Assembly: GCA_025453415.1 (NCBI GenBank)
Contig: JALOQL010000031.1
Coordinates: 1 to 9,240, forward strand
Source: Minisyncoccota bacterium
Lineage (GTDB): Bacteria; Patescibacteriota; Minisyncoccia; Minisyncoccales; UBA5738
DNA length: 9,240 nt
Direction of reading: 5' to 3'
Positions 4,204 to 9,240 of the stretch are shown here, in pieces. Positions within the stretch are counted from its first letter, which is position 1, and the number at the start of each line of letters is the position of its first letter. A program made the position numbers and the translations under genes. The notes under the pieces were generated by a model. The model did no database searches. It saw only the letters and a list, made by a program, of their open reading frames with translations, and was not told the origin of the DNA.

Positions 4204-4923
4204 TTACTTTGTTACCGGAGCCACGGGCAGCTTGGCGGCCTCCTTCTTGCCTTCCAGAATAGCCTCCCTCACCTTGCCCATGATATATCCAACCGAAGAG
4301 ATGGAATCGTCATTGGCGATAATTACATTATCGGCCAAATCCGGGTCGATGTTGATATCGGCGATACCGATTACTTTAATACCATTTTCGCGCGCCTCTT
4401 TGACCGCCAGCTTGTCCTTTCTCATATCGACCACAAAAATCGCCTCGGGCATCTTGTCCATCGTTTTGATGCCGCCCAGCTTCTTTTCCAGGGTCTTGAT
4501 CTCCTTTTGGATACCAGCCTGTTCCTTCTTGGTGTATTTTTCGAATTCACCAGCCGCGGTCTTGCGCTCGAGTTCTTTGTAGTAGTCGACGCGCTTCTTG
4601 ATGATCTTGAAATTAGTGAATGTTCCACCCAGCCACCTCTCGCTTACGTAGGGCATGCCGGTTTCATCGGCGACCGCTTTGACGCTTTTTCTGAACTGGG
4701 TCTTAGTGCCCACCAAAAGCACTATCTTTCCTTCGCCCACGGTCTTTTCAATGTATTCCAGCGCCGCCTCGAACTTTTCCTTGACCTTGTCCAGGTCGAT
4801 CAGGAAAATGGTATTGCGCACGCCAAAAAGATAGGGCTTCATCTTCGGATGCACCTTGGCCTTCGTGTGGCCAAACTGCAGTCCCGCTTTCGCCATTTCG
4901 TCAACTGAAAGATTGTAATTCAT
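4204..4923 (-). CDS. rpsB: Small ribosomal subunit protein S2
   Basis: Ribosomal protein S2 binds 16S rRNA on the back of the 30S subunit. The 239-residue length is normal. Family motifs are present in order: AGLQFGHTKAKVHPKMKPY (residues 13-31), RNTIFLIDLDK (36-46), FVVDMRKDKLAVKEA and the end region with NVIIANDDSISSVGYIMG. The WLGGTFTNF motif lies near the middle, followed by the expected coiled-coil hairpin (YYKELERKTA to LEKKLGG). The ATG at 4921-4923 gives the standard N-terminus. There is no Shine-Dalgarno sequence (leader ends AATTTAAGTAAAA). It is first in the unit with tsf and the 195-residue gene. A promoter about 210 bases upstream leaves a long, GC-rich leader, suggesting post-transcriptional control. 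Confidence 0.97.
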   Translation of the reverse strand: MNYNLSVDEMAKAGLQFGHTKAKVHPKMKPYLFGVRNTIFLIDLDKVKEKFEAALEYIEKTVGEGKIVLLVGTKTQFRKSVKAVADETGMPYVSERWLGGTFTNFKIIKKRVDYYKELERKTAAGEFEKYTKKEQAGIQKEIKTLEKKLGGIKTMDKMPEAIFVVDMRKDKLAVKEARENGIKVIGIADINIDPDLADNVIIANDDSISSVGYIMGKVREAILEGKKEAAKLPVAPVTK

Positions 4924-5124
4924 TTTTACTTAAATTAACCTTAAATAAATCGCCGGGCCGGATTAAAGACCGCCCAACAGGCTCATCCTTCCGCAAATAT
5001 ATCCGCGGGCTTAGGCGCGGCAAATCCTGCGGCAATTCGCCCCTCCGGACGCCCAGTTTTATTCTGAGGCCGGACCTCCGTGGGTTGGTGTAAACACCTC
5101 GCCTCACAGAGCTTATTTTCAGAC
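4924..5124 (-). promoter_or_regulatory. Putative structured leader of rpsB
   Basis: About 200 bases lie between the predicted transcription start and rpsB. The stretch is far more GC-rich than the other intergenic regions and contains several stems. One is GGTGT/ACACC (5087-5098) inside GTG/CAC (5080-5107), another CCGC/GCGG (4991-5008); GTCCGG occurs twice. No plausible protein is encoded. S2 operons are known to be autoregulated through their leaders in some bacteria, so an S2-binding element is a reasonable guess. I do not recognise tmRNA, RNase P RNA or SRP RNA in it. Confidence 0.45.
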
Positions 5125-5130
5125 ATTTGA

Positions 5131-5159
5131 ATACTAACACACCCCTCCCGGTTTTTCAA
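5131..5159 (-). promoter_or_regulatory. Promoter of the rpsB-tsf operon
   Basis: On the minus strand TTGAAA (5154-5159) and TAGTAT (5131-5136) are separated by 17 bases; the start would be near 5124. It is arranged back to back with the rpmE promoter at 5182-5210. Confidence 0.55.
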
Positions 5160-5181
5160 GCTCAAAACTTGGATAGTCATC

Positions 5182-5210
5182 TTGCCAATTAAAGGTTTTT
5201 GGGTTATACT
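5182..5210 (+). promoter_or_regulatory. Promoter of the rpmE-prfA unit
   Basis: TTGCCA (5182-5187) and TATACT (5205-5210) are separated by 17 bases. The predicted start near 5217 gives a leader of about 38 bases to the rpmE ATG at 5255. Confidence 0.65.
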
Positions 5211-5254
5211 GGTCAATGTCGCCCGAAACGAGCGATTTTGATGCGATTATAACT

Positions 5255-5479
5255 ATGAAAAAAGACATCCATCCGAAATATTATCCCAGCGCCACCTTCA
5301 AGTGTTCGTGCGGGAAAACCTATACCACGGGATCGACCAAGGAATATAACGAAGTCGAAACCTGCTCGGCTTGCCATCCTTTCTATACCGGCAAAGCCAA
5401 ACTAATCAACACCATGGGCCGCGTGGACAAGTTCCTAAAGCGCGCCGCCAAGAAAACGGTTTCTGCCAAGAAGAAGTAA
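5255..5479 (+). CDS. rpmE: Large ribosomal subunit protein L31
   Basis: The 74-residue protein begins MKKDIHPKYYP, the standard L31 N-terminus, and has the zinc-binding form of the family: Cys17 and Cys19, then Cys37 and Cys40 in TCSACHPFYTG. The C-terminal third is basic (FLKRAAKKTVSAKKK), as expected for rRNA contact. An in-frame ATG at 5216 would add 13 residues that are not part of the family and would fall on the predicted transcription start, so I chose ATG 5255. No Shine-Dalgarno sequence precedes it. The four-cysteine form is the one that stores zinc and is replaced by a cysteine-free paralogue under zinc limitation in some bacteria; no such control site is visible here. prfA follows by 54 bases and is probably co-transcribed, an arrangement also seen in other bacteria. 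Confidence 0.95.
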   Translation: MKKDIHPKYYPSATFKCSCGKTYTTGSTKEYNEVETCSACHPFYTGKAKLINTMGRVDKFLKRAAKKTVSAKKK

Positions 5480-5533
5480 TCTTCCCGCGTTCGACCGTTG
5501 CGATTTTCATCCCTTAGTTCATTGTTTCATAAG

Positions 5534-6592
5534 ATGGCCGCGCTCACCCCTCAAGAAGAATACGACAAACTTCTAAATCAACTCAGTGACCCTGGGTTGA
5601 TTTCCGATTGGGAAAGGTTCGAAACGCTCAACAAGCGCAAATCCTACCTGGAAAAACTCATTGAAAAGGAGACCGAGATCAAGGAGCTGGCCAACAAGAT
5701 CGAGGAAAACAAGCTCATCACCGTCAGCGAGGAAGACCCGGAACTGATGTCGCTGGCCGAGGTCGAGATTGAACAGCTTAAGGACCGTATGGAAACGGCC
5801 CAAAAGGAGCTGGACGACCTCATCAAAAGCGAGGCCAAGTCCGGCCCGGACGCCATTGTTGTGGAGATCCGCGGCGGCACCGGCGGCGAGGAAGCGGCTC
5901 TGTTCGCGGCCGACCTTTACCGGATGTATTCGCGTTTTGCCCAGACCAACGGCTGGAATTTGAAGGTCTTGGACGAAAACCAGACCGAGATCGGCGGCTA
6001 CAAGGAAATCATCTTCGAGCTCAAAGGCAAGGGCGTTTGGGAAGCCATGCAATACGAAGGCGGCGTGCACCGCATCCAAAGGATTCCCGAGACCGAAAAA
6101 AACGGCCGCATCCATACCTCGACCGCCACGGTCGCCGTCCTGCCCAAACCCAAGAAAAGCGAGATTACCATCCGGCCCGACGAGATCGAGGTGCAATTTT
6201 GCCGGTCCTCCGGCCCGGGCGGGCAATTCGTGAACAAGCGCGAATCGGCGGTGCGCATCACCCACAAGGCCACCGGCCTTTCGGTCTTTTCCCAGACCGA
6301 GCGCAACCAGCTGCAGAACCGCGCCAACGCCATGGCCCTGCTGGAATACCGCCTGCAGGAAATGAAACGCGCCCAGGACGAAGCGTCGCTGGGCGGCGCG
6401 CGCCTGGCGCAGATCGGCACGGCCGAGCGGTGCGAAAAGATCCGCACCTACAACGTGCCCCAGGACCGCGTGACCGACCACCGCATCAAAAAAAGCTGGC
6501 ACGACATCGAAGGCATCTTCAACGGCAACCTCGCCGACATCTCCCAAACCCTCCAGGAAGAATTAGAAAAGTCGATAGACGGAGATAATTAA
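5534..6592 (+). CDS. prfA: Peptide chain release factor 1
   Basis: RF1 recognises UAA and UAG in the ribosomal A site and triggers peptide release. The 352-residue product has the usual layout: an N-terminal helical domain, the conserved EIRGGTGGEEAALFA (residues about 111-125), the YEGGVHRIQRIPETE region with the RF1-type P-x-T codon-reading motif as PET (185-187), and the catalytic GGQ (229-231) in SSGPGGQFVNK. RF2 would have SPF instead of P-x-T. The loop differs from the common GAGGQHVN: Pro precedes GGQ and Phe follows it. ATG 5534 gives an N-terminus beginning AALTPQEEYDKLL; an upstream TTG at 5498 would add 12 non-homologous residues. There is no Shine-Dalgarno sequence. It ends 18 bases before a strong terminator. 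I see no sign of UGA recoding in the window. Confidence 0.95.
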   Translation: MAALTPQEEYDKLLNQLSDPGLISDWERFETLNKRKSYLEKLIEKETEIKELANKIEENKLITVSEEDPELMSLAEVEIEQLKDRMETAQKELDDLIKSEAKSGPDAIVVEIRGGTGGEEAALFAADLYRMYSRFAQTNGWNLKVLDENQTEIGGYKEIIFELKGKGVWEAMQYEGGVHRIQRIPETEKNGRIHTSTATVAVLPKPKKSEITIRPDEIEVQFCRSSGPGGQFVNKRESAVRITHKATGLSVFSQTERNQLQNRANAMALLEYRLQEMKRAQDEASLGGARLAQIGTAERCEKIRTYNVPQDRVTDHRIKKSWHDIEGIFNGNLADISQTLQEELEKSIDGDN

Positions 6593-6610
6593 ATTATTCA
6601 ATAATAATCG

Positions 6611-6637
6611 ACCACCGGACTAAGGTCCGGTGGTTTT
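6611..6637 (+). terminator. Rho-independent terminator of the rpmE-prfA unit
   Basis: ACCACCGGAC (6611-6620) and GTCCGGTGGT (6625-6634) form a perfect 10-bp stem with loop TAAG, followed by TTT. Confidence 0.9.
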
Positions 6638-6638
6638 G

Positions 6639-6691
6639 GTAAAATCCTGAGTACAGGATTTTACTACTTGCCGGCTACGCCGGCGGTAAAA
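6639..6691 (+). repeat. Hairpin cluster with a shared central arm
   Basis: GTAAAATCCTG (6639-6649) pairs with CAGGATTTTAC (6654-6664). The end of that second arm, TTTTAC, can instead pair with GTAAAA (6686-6691), enclosing GCCGGC-TAC-GCCGGC (6670-6684). The two folds exclude each other. The rest of the gene-free stretch 6593-6929 holds the prfA terminator, about 100 bases of AT-rich sequence with nothing recognisable, the gene-tail relic and two more terminator-type hairpins. Confidence 0.6.
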
Positions 6692-6804
6692 CTGCTGCGA
6701 TTTGCGGGAAACCATCACAGGATATAATCGTAATCGGTCAACATTCTTCAATTTTTTTATCACTTTGTCCAATTCCTACTGAATGCGTTTTTCGCAGTTA
6801 TCAA

Positions 6805-6864
6805 ATGCTACCATTGAGGCCGTTTTGCCAAACGGCCGCAATGTACGGCGTTACCTTCAAGCGT
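6805..6864 (+). pseudogene. 3' tail relic of a gene related to the 150-aa secreted protein
   Basis: The frame reads MLPLRPFCQTAAMYGVTFKR. The end of the secreted protein at 2249-2701 reads MRP, then QTGCGGMYEVTFKR. Shared positions are RP, QT and MY-VTFKR; the DNA differs mostly at third codon positions in that core. After this point the frame runs on without the expected stop, because the stop (TAA in the terminator loop in the intact gene) is out of phase here. No signal peptide or upstream body is present. A perfect GGCCGTTT/AAACGGCC hairpin (6818-6837) lies inside the relic. Interpretation: the decayed end of a lost paralogue, kept together with its terminator. Confidence 0.5.
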
Positions 6865-6867
6865 ACA

Positions 6868-6891
6868 CCCCGGCTAAAGCCGGGGATTTTT
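6868..6891 (+). terminator. Terminator attached to the secreted-protein tail relic
   Basis: CCCCGGC (6868-6874) and GCCGGGG (6879-6885) form a 7-bp stem with loop TAAA, followed by ATTTTTC. The layout parallels the terminator of the gene at 2249. Confidence 0.75.
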
Positions 6892-6896
6892 CTTGT

Positions 6897-6929
6897 AACA
6901 AAAAACCACCTCTTCGATGGTTTTTTGTT
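6897..6929 (-). terminator. Terminator of the HicB/HicA-like operon, bidirectional in form
   Basis: AACAAAAAACCA (6897-6908) and TGGTTTTTTGTT (6918-6929) are a perfect 12-bp inverted repeat with a 9-base loop, immediately after the stop of the minus-strand toxin gene. Confidence 0.75.
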
Positions 6930-7202
6930 TTACGAAATTAATTCGTTATGTATTTTTCTAGTCGCTTTCCATTCCTCAAAATATTCTTGCTTAATCCCTG
7001 AATGCTTTACCGCCATCCGCATTGTTTTATTCGACTGACAATCACGTTCTTTATGGCTAAATATTACTTGAACGATCCTGTCCTCTCCGTCTATTTTTCC
7101 TACCATATGCATATGAGAACCCTTCGTCTCGCATTCGCTGAAACCATAATCCTTCAAAAAATTTTTAAGTGTTTTTGCATCCCAGTTTTTCAGTCTTGTC
7201 AT
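6930..7202 (-). CDS. HicA-like toxin (putative mRNA interferase)
   Basis: The 90-residue protein fits the HicA dsRBD-like fold. It begins MTRLKNWDAKTLKNFLKDYGF and continues with the diagnostic Gly-Ser-His motif at residues 28-30, where the His is the catalytic residue of known HicA ribonucleases. A beta strand (RIVQVIFSHKE) and a C-terminal helix (MRMAVKHSGIKQEYFEEW) follow. HicA enzymes cleave mRNA in the cytoplasm and are neutralised by HicB. It is slightly longer than typical HicA (about 60-80 residues) because of extra residues around 39-60 and a polar tail. It begins one base after the stop of the HicB-like gene, so translation is probably coupled; no separate ribosome binding site is visible. 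The antitoxin-first order is the reverse of classical hicAB. Confidence 0.75.
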   Translation of the reverse strand: MTRLKNWDAKTLKNFLKDYGFSECETKGSHMHMVGKIDGEDRIVQVIFSHKERDCQSNKTMRMAVKHSGIKQEYFEEWKATRKIHNELIS

Positions 7203-7203
7203 A

Positions 7204-7575
7204 TTAGGCTGGGATTAAACCAGAAAGAGGCATTGAATATAAAGACGCGTTTTTGACTGGTTCTGATGCTGAGTTATTGCCACGTTCAGATATTAATTTC
7301 AGATATTGATTATACATATCCCAATATTCCTTGTCCGCGTGACGATTCAGCAAATTATCGGAAAGATTATTTTTTAAAACACACTGGAGATATCCTTCAA
7401 CCGACTCTTTCATTTGCTCAAGAGCTGCGTCTCTTGTTTTAGCTTCTTCAATCAAATCAAAATCAAGACAGACTGAAGTATAGCCCGTATCAGAAGGAAA
7501 AGTTAGTATCCGCGCAATACCACACTGCTTAGTGTTTTTAATTTTGCGCATATGTAATAAATTAATGATGTTCAT
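7204..7575 (-). CDS. HicB-like antitoxin
   Basis: The 123-residue protein contains the HicB N-terminal fold (degraded RNase H-like). A strand around ARILTFPSDTG is followed by GYTSVCLDFDLIEEAKTRD and a helix, ALEQMKESVEGYLQCVL. This corresponds to the usual pattern of a strand, an acidic turn and an amphipathic helix ending in YL. The second half (from LSDNLLNRH) shows no clear helix-turn-helix or ribbon-helix-helix, so DNA binding is uncertain. The first ATG (7573-7575) is used here; ATG at 7549-7551 would remove eight residues and fits the family equally well. The HicA-like gene follows after one base. Base composition is AT-rich compared with rpsB and prfA, fitting an acquired module. Possible control sites are the CATTACA repeats at 7640-7657. 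Confidence 0.65.
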   Translation of the reverse strand: MNIINLLHMRKIKNTKQCGIARILTFPSDTGYTSVCLDFDLIEEAKTRDAALEQMKESVEGYLQCVLKNNLSDNLLNRHADKEYWDMYNQYLKLISERGNNSASEPVKNASLYSMPLSGLIPA

Positions 7576-7639
7576 GCAACTTTTTGTAACAAATAGCTTT
7601 AATTTATTCCCTTCTTAATCTTAGTAATATCTTATCACG

Positions 7640-7657
7640 CATTACAGAACCATTACA
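7640..7657 (-). promoter_or_regulatory. Direct repeats upstream of the HicB/HicA-like operon
   Basis: CATTACA occurs at 7640-7646 and 7651-7657, 11 bases apart, or one helical turn, about 65 bases before the first ATG of the antitoxin. This could be an operator, but no clear promoter boxes were found next to it. The rest of 7576-7722 is AT-rich and shows only the hairpin at 7664-7685. Confidence 0.3.
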
Positions 7658-7663
7658 TAGTGA

Positions 7664-7685
7664 GTTTTTTGGTACCACAAAAAAC
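7664..7685 (-). terminator. Possible terminator of the secreted protein gene at 7723
   Basis: GTTTTTTG (7664-7671) and CAAAAAAC (7678-7685) form an 8-bp, AT-dominated stem with a 6-base loop containing GTACC, 38 bases after the stop of the minus-strand gene. A weak terminator is the likeliest role. Confidence 0.4.
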
Positions 7686-7722
7686 AATATAAGTCAACCA
7701 ATTTCTCCTAAACGTGACATCA

Positions 7723-8406
7723 TTAACTAGCTGCTCCACCTTGAACCTTTAATAACAATAACTGCCTTTGTAATTCTAAGATCATTGCAATTATTTGGTT
7801 TATTCGGGCATTCAAGCCTTCGAGCGTGGTTGCTTTGGTATTAAAGGCTTTGACCGAGGCTGCCGAGGGCTGTTTTACCGCTTGAACGAGCGAGGACGTA
7901 GCGCTCACAACGGGCTTGGTCATGGTAGTAGCTGTTGCAACGCCGCTTTTATGATAAACGACCTGGTCAGCTACCGTTGTTTTGGAAATTGTTTTGTCGG
8001 CGACCGTGGCGGTTTTGGGTGTATTGGTACTATTGTTCTCGATTAAAACTTCGTTTTCATAGTGAGCAAAACTGGCCACGGGCGAAGCATGGGTATTCCG
8101 AAAGATTGCACGCGTCGGACAGTCTGGCGCCTTGTTTTGCAAAGACATAGCTTTGGTAAAGACCTTAGCTGATTGGACATTATAAACCATACCCGGCTCG
8201 TTTAGCACACAAGTCGTAGGCGAGTATTCGATATAGCAAGGAGTGTCTTTTGCGCCGTCGGCATAGTAATAGATATGAATACCGCCCAAACAGCAACGAG
8301 ATAGATACGTAACATAATTGCAGCGGCCGCCCGACCAAATTTCGGTTGCCGCCATTACCGGAGTTGCTATGAACAACAAACCGAGAACCAATAATATCTT
8401 TTTCAT
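7723..8406 (-). CDS. Secreted cysteine-containing protein with C-terminal coiled coil, 227 aa
   Basis: I do not recognise a family. Residues 1-19 form a signal peptide (KK, hydrophobic core, VMA then A), so the protein is exported. The N-terminal third of the mature protein carries six cysteines (29, 38, 39, 57, 66, 96), compatible with three disulfides in a small domain rich in Tyr and Gly. Residues about 125-190 are a low-complexity linker rich in T, A, V, K and S. Residues about 196-221 (LEGLNARINQ to RQLLLL) form an amphipathic helix with a heptad pattern, resembling the coiled-coil segments often attached to Parcubacteria surface proteins. It starts 13 bases after the lytic transglycosylase stop on the same strand, so the two are probably co-transcribed and both act at the cell envelope. 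Its base composition is clearly more AT-rich than the upstream gene. No Shine-Dalgarno sequence. Confidence 0.75.
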   Translation of the reverse strand: MKKILLVLGLLFIATPVMAATEIWSGGRCNYVTYLSRCCLGGIHIYYYADGAKDTPCYIEYSPTTCVLNEPGMVYNVQSAKVFTKAMSLQNKAPDCPTRAIFRNTHASPVASFAHYENEVLIENNSTNTPKTATVADKTISKTTVADQVVYHKSGVATATTMTKPVVSATSSLVQAVKQPSAASVKAFNTKATTLEGLNARINQIIAMILELQRQLLLLKVQGGAAS

Positions 8407-8419
8407 ATTGCTTGGATTT

Positions 8420-9240
8420 CTATTTTCCTTCGATCGCCGCGATGTCGTCGGCGTAGCCGTTGGCGATCTTCATGACGCTGTCGCCGTAGAAGCGGTATTT
8501 TTTGTTGACCGAGCCGGCGAAGTAGATCATGGCGGCTTTCCATTCGCCATTGTATTCCTTCGAGGTGGCGCCATAATCGGAAACGTAGAGCGACGTGGCC
8601 AGGAAGGCGTCGTTGATGTTCCAGGGGTTGGCCGGACGGCCCAAAATGGCCTGCAGGCGGTCAACGTATATGTTCCAAGTGGACGGAATGAACTGGCCCG
8701 GCCCCATGGCGCCGCCGTAGCCAAAGCTCATCGGGCAGGAAACGCGCGTCGCGTGCGGATCCTTGCCCAGGGCGGTGACGATGCTGATAAATTTTTGCAC
8801 GTCGCGCGTGGGATGCATAACCTTGGCCACCGAGGCGCCCGAACTTATTTTGATGCCCGCGCCGGTCTTGTCGTTTTGCAGGTAACACTGGCCCACATTC
8901 TTGCCCAGGTTGGATTCCTGCGTGAGTATCGCCAAAACGAACGCCGGCCGCACGCCGGTCAGGTTGGCCGCGGTCTTGGCCATCTGGTAGGCCTGCTCGA
9001 AATTGGGCGCGTCCGAATCCGAAACGCCGGCCAGAGAAAACAGCCTTTGCTTGATCTGCGCGATCACCTGCGCCGTCAATTTCTTGGCCTGGGTGGTTTG
9101 GGCTAATTCGGCATCCTTCACCTTGAGGGATTTGTTGTATTCGGCCTGCGCCTGTTCATGCTCCTTTTTTTGGAGCTCTTTCATCTGCGTTGTCTTCTCC
9201 AGGTCGCCTTTTTCGCCCTCCAGACCGTTCTTTTGGTCCT
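8420..9240 (-). CDS. Lytic transglycosylase-like peptidoglycan hydrolase with N-terminal coiled coil, partial
   Basis: The frame stays open to the window's right edge, so the true N-terminus is missing; an in-frame ATG at 9182-9184 is internal to a coiled-coil region. Visible order: a charged helical segment rich in K, E and Q (about 65 residues), then a lysozyme-like domain. AFVLAILTQESNLG contains the probable catalytic Glu (codon 8915-8917), and AMGPGQFIPSTW is typical of the MltB/SLT type transglycosylases. A YVSDYGA helix and a C-terminal tyrosine-rich segment (YFAGSVNKKYRFYG) follow. Such enzymes cleave the MurNAc-GlcNAc bond to give 1,6-anhydro products and act outside the membrane. 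The coiled coil recalls the regulatory helices of EnvC-like hydrolases. Two cysteines (in GQCYL and SCPM) might form a disulfide. A secreted protein gene follows after 13 bases. Confidence 0.85.
   Translation of the reverse strand, partial: DQKNGLEGEKGDLEKTTQMKELQKKEHEQAQAEYNKSLKVKDAELAQTTQAKKLTAQVIAQIKQRLFSLAGVSDSDAPNFEQAYQMAKTAANLTGVRPAFVLAILTQESNLGKNVGQCYLQNDKTGAGIKISSGASVAKVMHPTRDVQKFISIVTALGKDPHATRVSCPMSFGYGGAMGPGQFIPSTWNIYVDRLQAILGRPANPWNINDAFLATSLYVSDYGATSKEYNGEWKAAMIYFAGSVNKKYRFYGDSVMKIANGYADDIAAIEGK

Noticed and set aside
4924..5140. tmRNA, RNase P RNA or SRP RNA in the rpsB leader
   Set aside because: None of the conserved cores of these RNAs could be found; only local stems are visible.
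5216..5254. Thirteen-residue N-terminal extension of L31 from the ATG at 5216
   Set aside because: The ATG falls at the predicted transcription start and the extension is outside the family; the ATG at 5255 gives the standard N-terminus.
5573..6547. Long open frame of 324 codons antisense to prfA
   Set aside because: It mirrors prfA's GC-rich codons, has no motif, and prfA is unmistakable on the other strand.
6768..6818. A possible decayed tRNA-Thr on the minus strand (CTCAATGGTAG, AACTG, CAGTAGG and TTGGA occur in the right order)
   Set aside because: There is no acceptor or T-arm, extra bases lie between the parts, and the same region is better explained on the plus strand by the secreted-protein tail relic.
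8318..9106. Open frame of 262 codons on the plus strand over the transglycosylase
   Set aside because: It is a shadow of the minus-strand gene, which has clear catalytic motifs.
1..9240. CRISPR array or classical insertion sequence
   Set aside because: No regularly spaced repeats with spacers and no transposase or integrase gene were found.

Overview
The window looks like a chromosome segment of a candidate phyla radiation (Patescibacteria) bacterium, most likely of the Parcubacteria group. The main clue is an elongation factor Ts of only 147 residues, about half the usual length. It sits with standard rpsB, rpmE and prfA genes, small secreted or membrane proteins without recognisable families, almost no Shine-Dalgarno sequences, and many short palindromes between genes. 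The affiliation is an inference from gene content; no 16S gene is present.

Layout. Positions 1-1597 (+) hold the end of a 2-hydroxyacyl-CoA dehydratase-like protein (COG3581/DUF2229 type) and its ATP-dependent iron-sulfur activase, followed by a terminator. Positions 1600-2250 are a patchwork: a 77-residue membrane protein on the minus strand with a near-perfect promoter, a palindromic repeat, and an orphan second copy of the activase 3' tail with its own terminator. Positions 2249-2743 (-) hold a small secreted protein. Positions 2781-3011 (-) hold the most unusual structure: an intact tRNA-Thr(TGT) lying inside the anticodon loop of a second, interrupted tRNA-Thr. Positions 3047-4923 (-) are a translation operon, rpsB-tsf, followed by a small membrane-anchored protein. 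rpsB is preceded by a long, GC-rich, probably structured leader. Divergently, rpmE and prfA run from 5255 to 6592 (+) and end in a strong terminator.

Positions 6593-6929 carry clustered hairpins and a tail relic related to the secreted protein at 2249. Positions 6930-7575 (-) encode a HicB/HicA-like toxin-antitoxin pair in antitoxin-first order. Positions 7723-9240 (-) hold a lytic transglycosylase, cut by the window edge, and a small cysteine-containing secreted protein downstream in the same transcription unit.

How the genes relate. The central block supplies translation components: S2, EF-Ts, L31, RF1 and tRNA-Thr. The left block is a two-part ATP-driven, low-potential electron-transfer system of unknown substrate. 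The right block combines a toxin-antitoxin pair with cell-wall and envelope proteins. Two different genes have left orphan 3' tails together with terminators, and palindromic sequences sit at or near several breakpoints. This suggests small-scale rearrangement between repeats.
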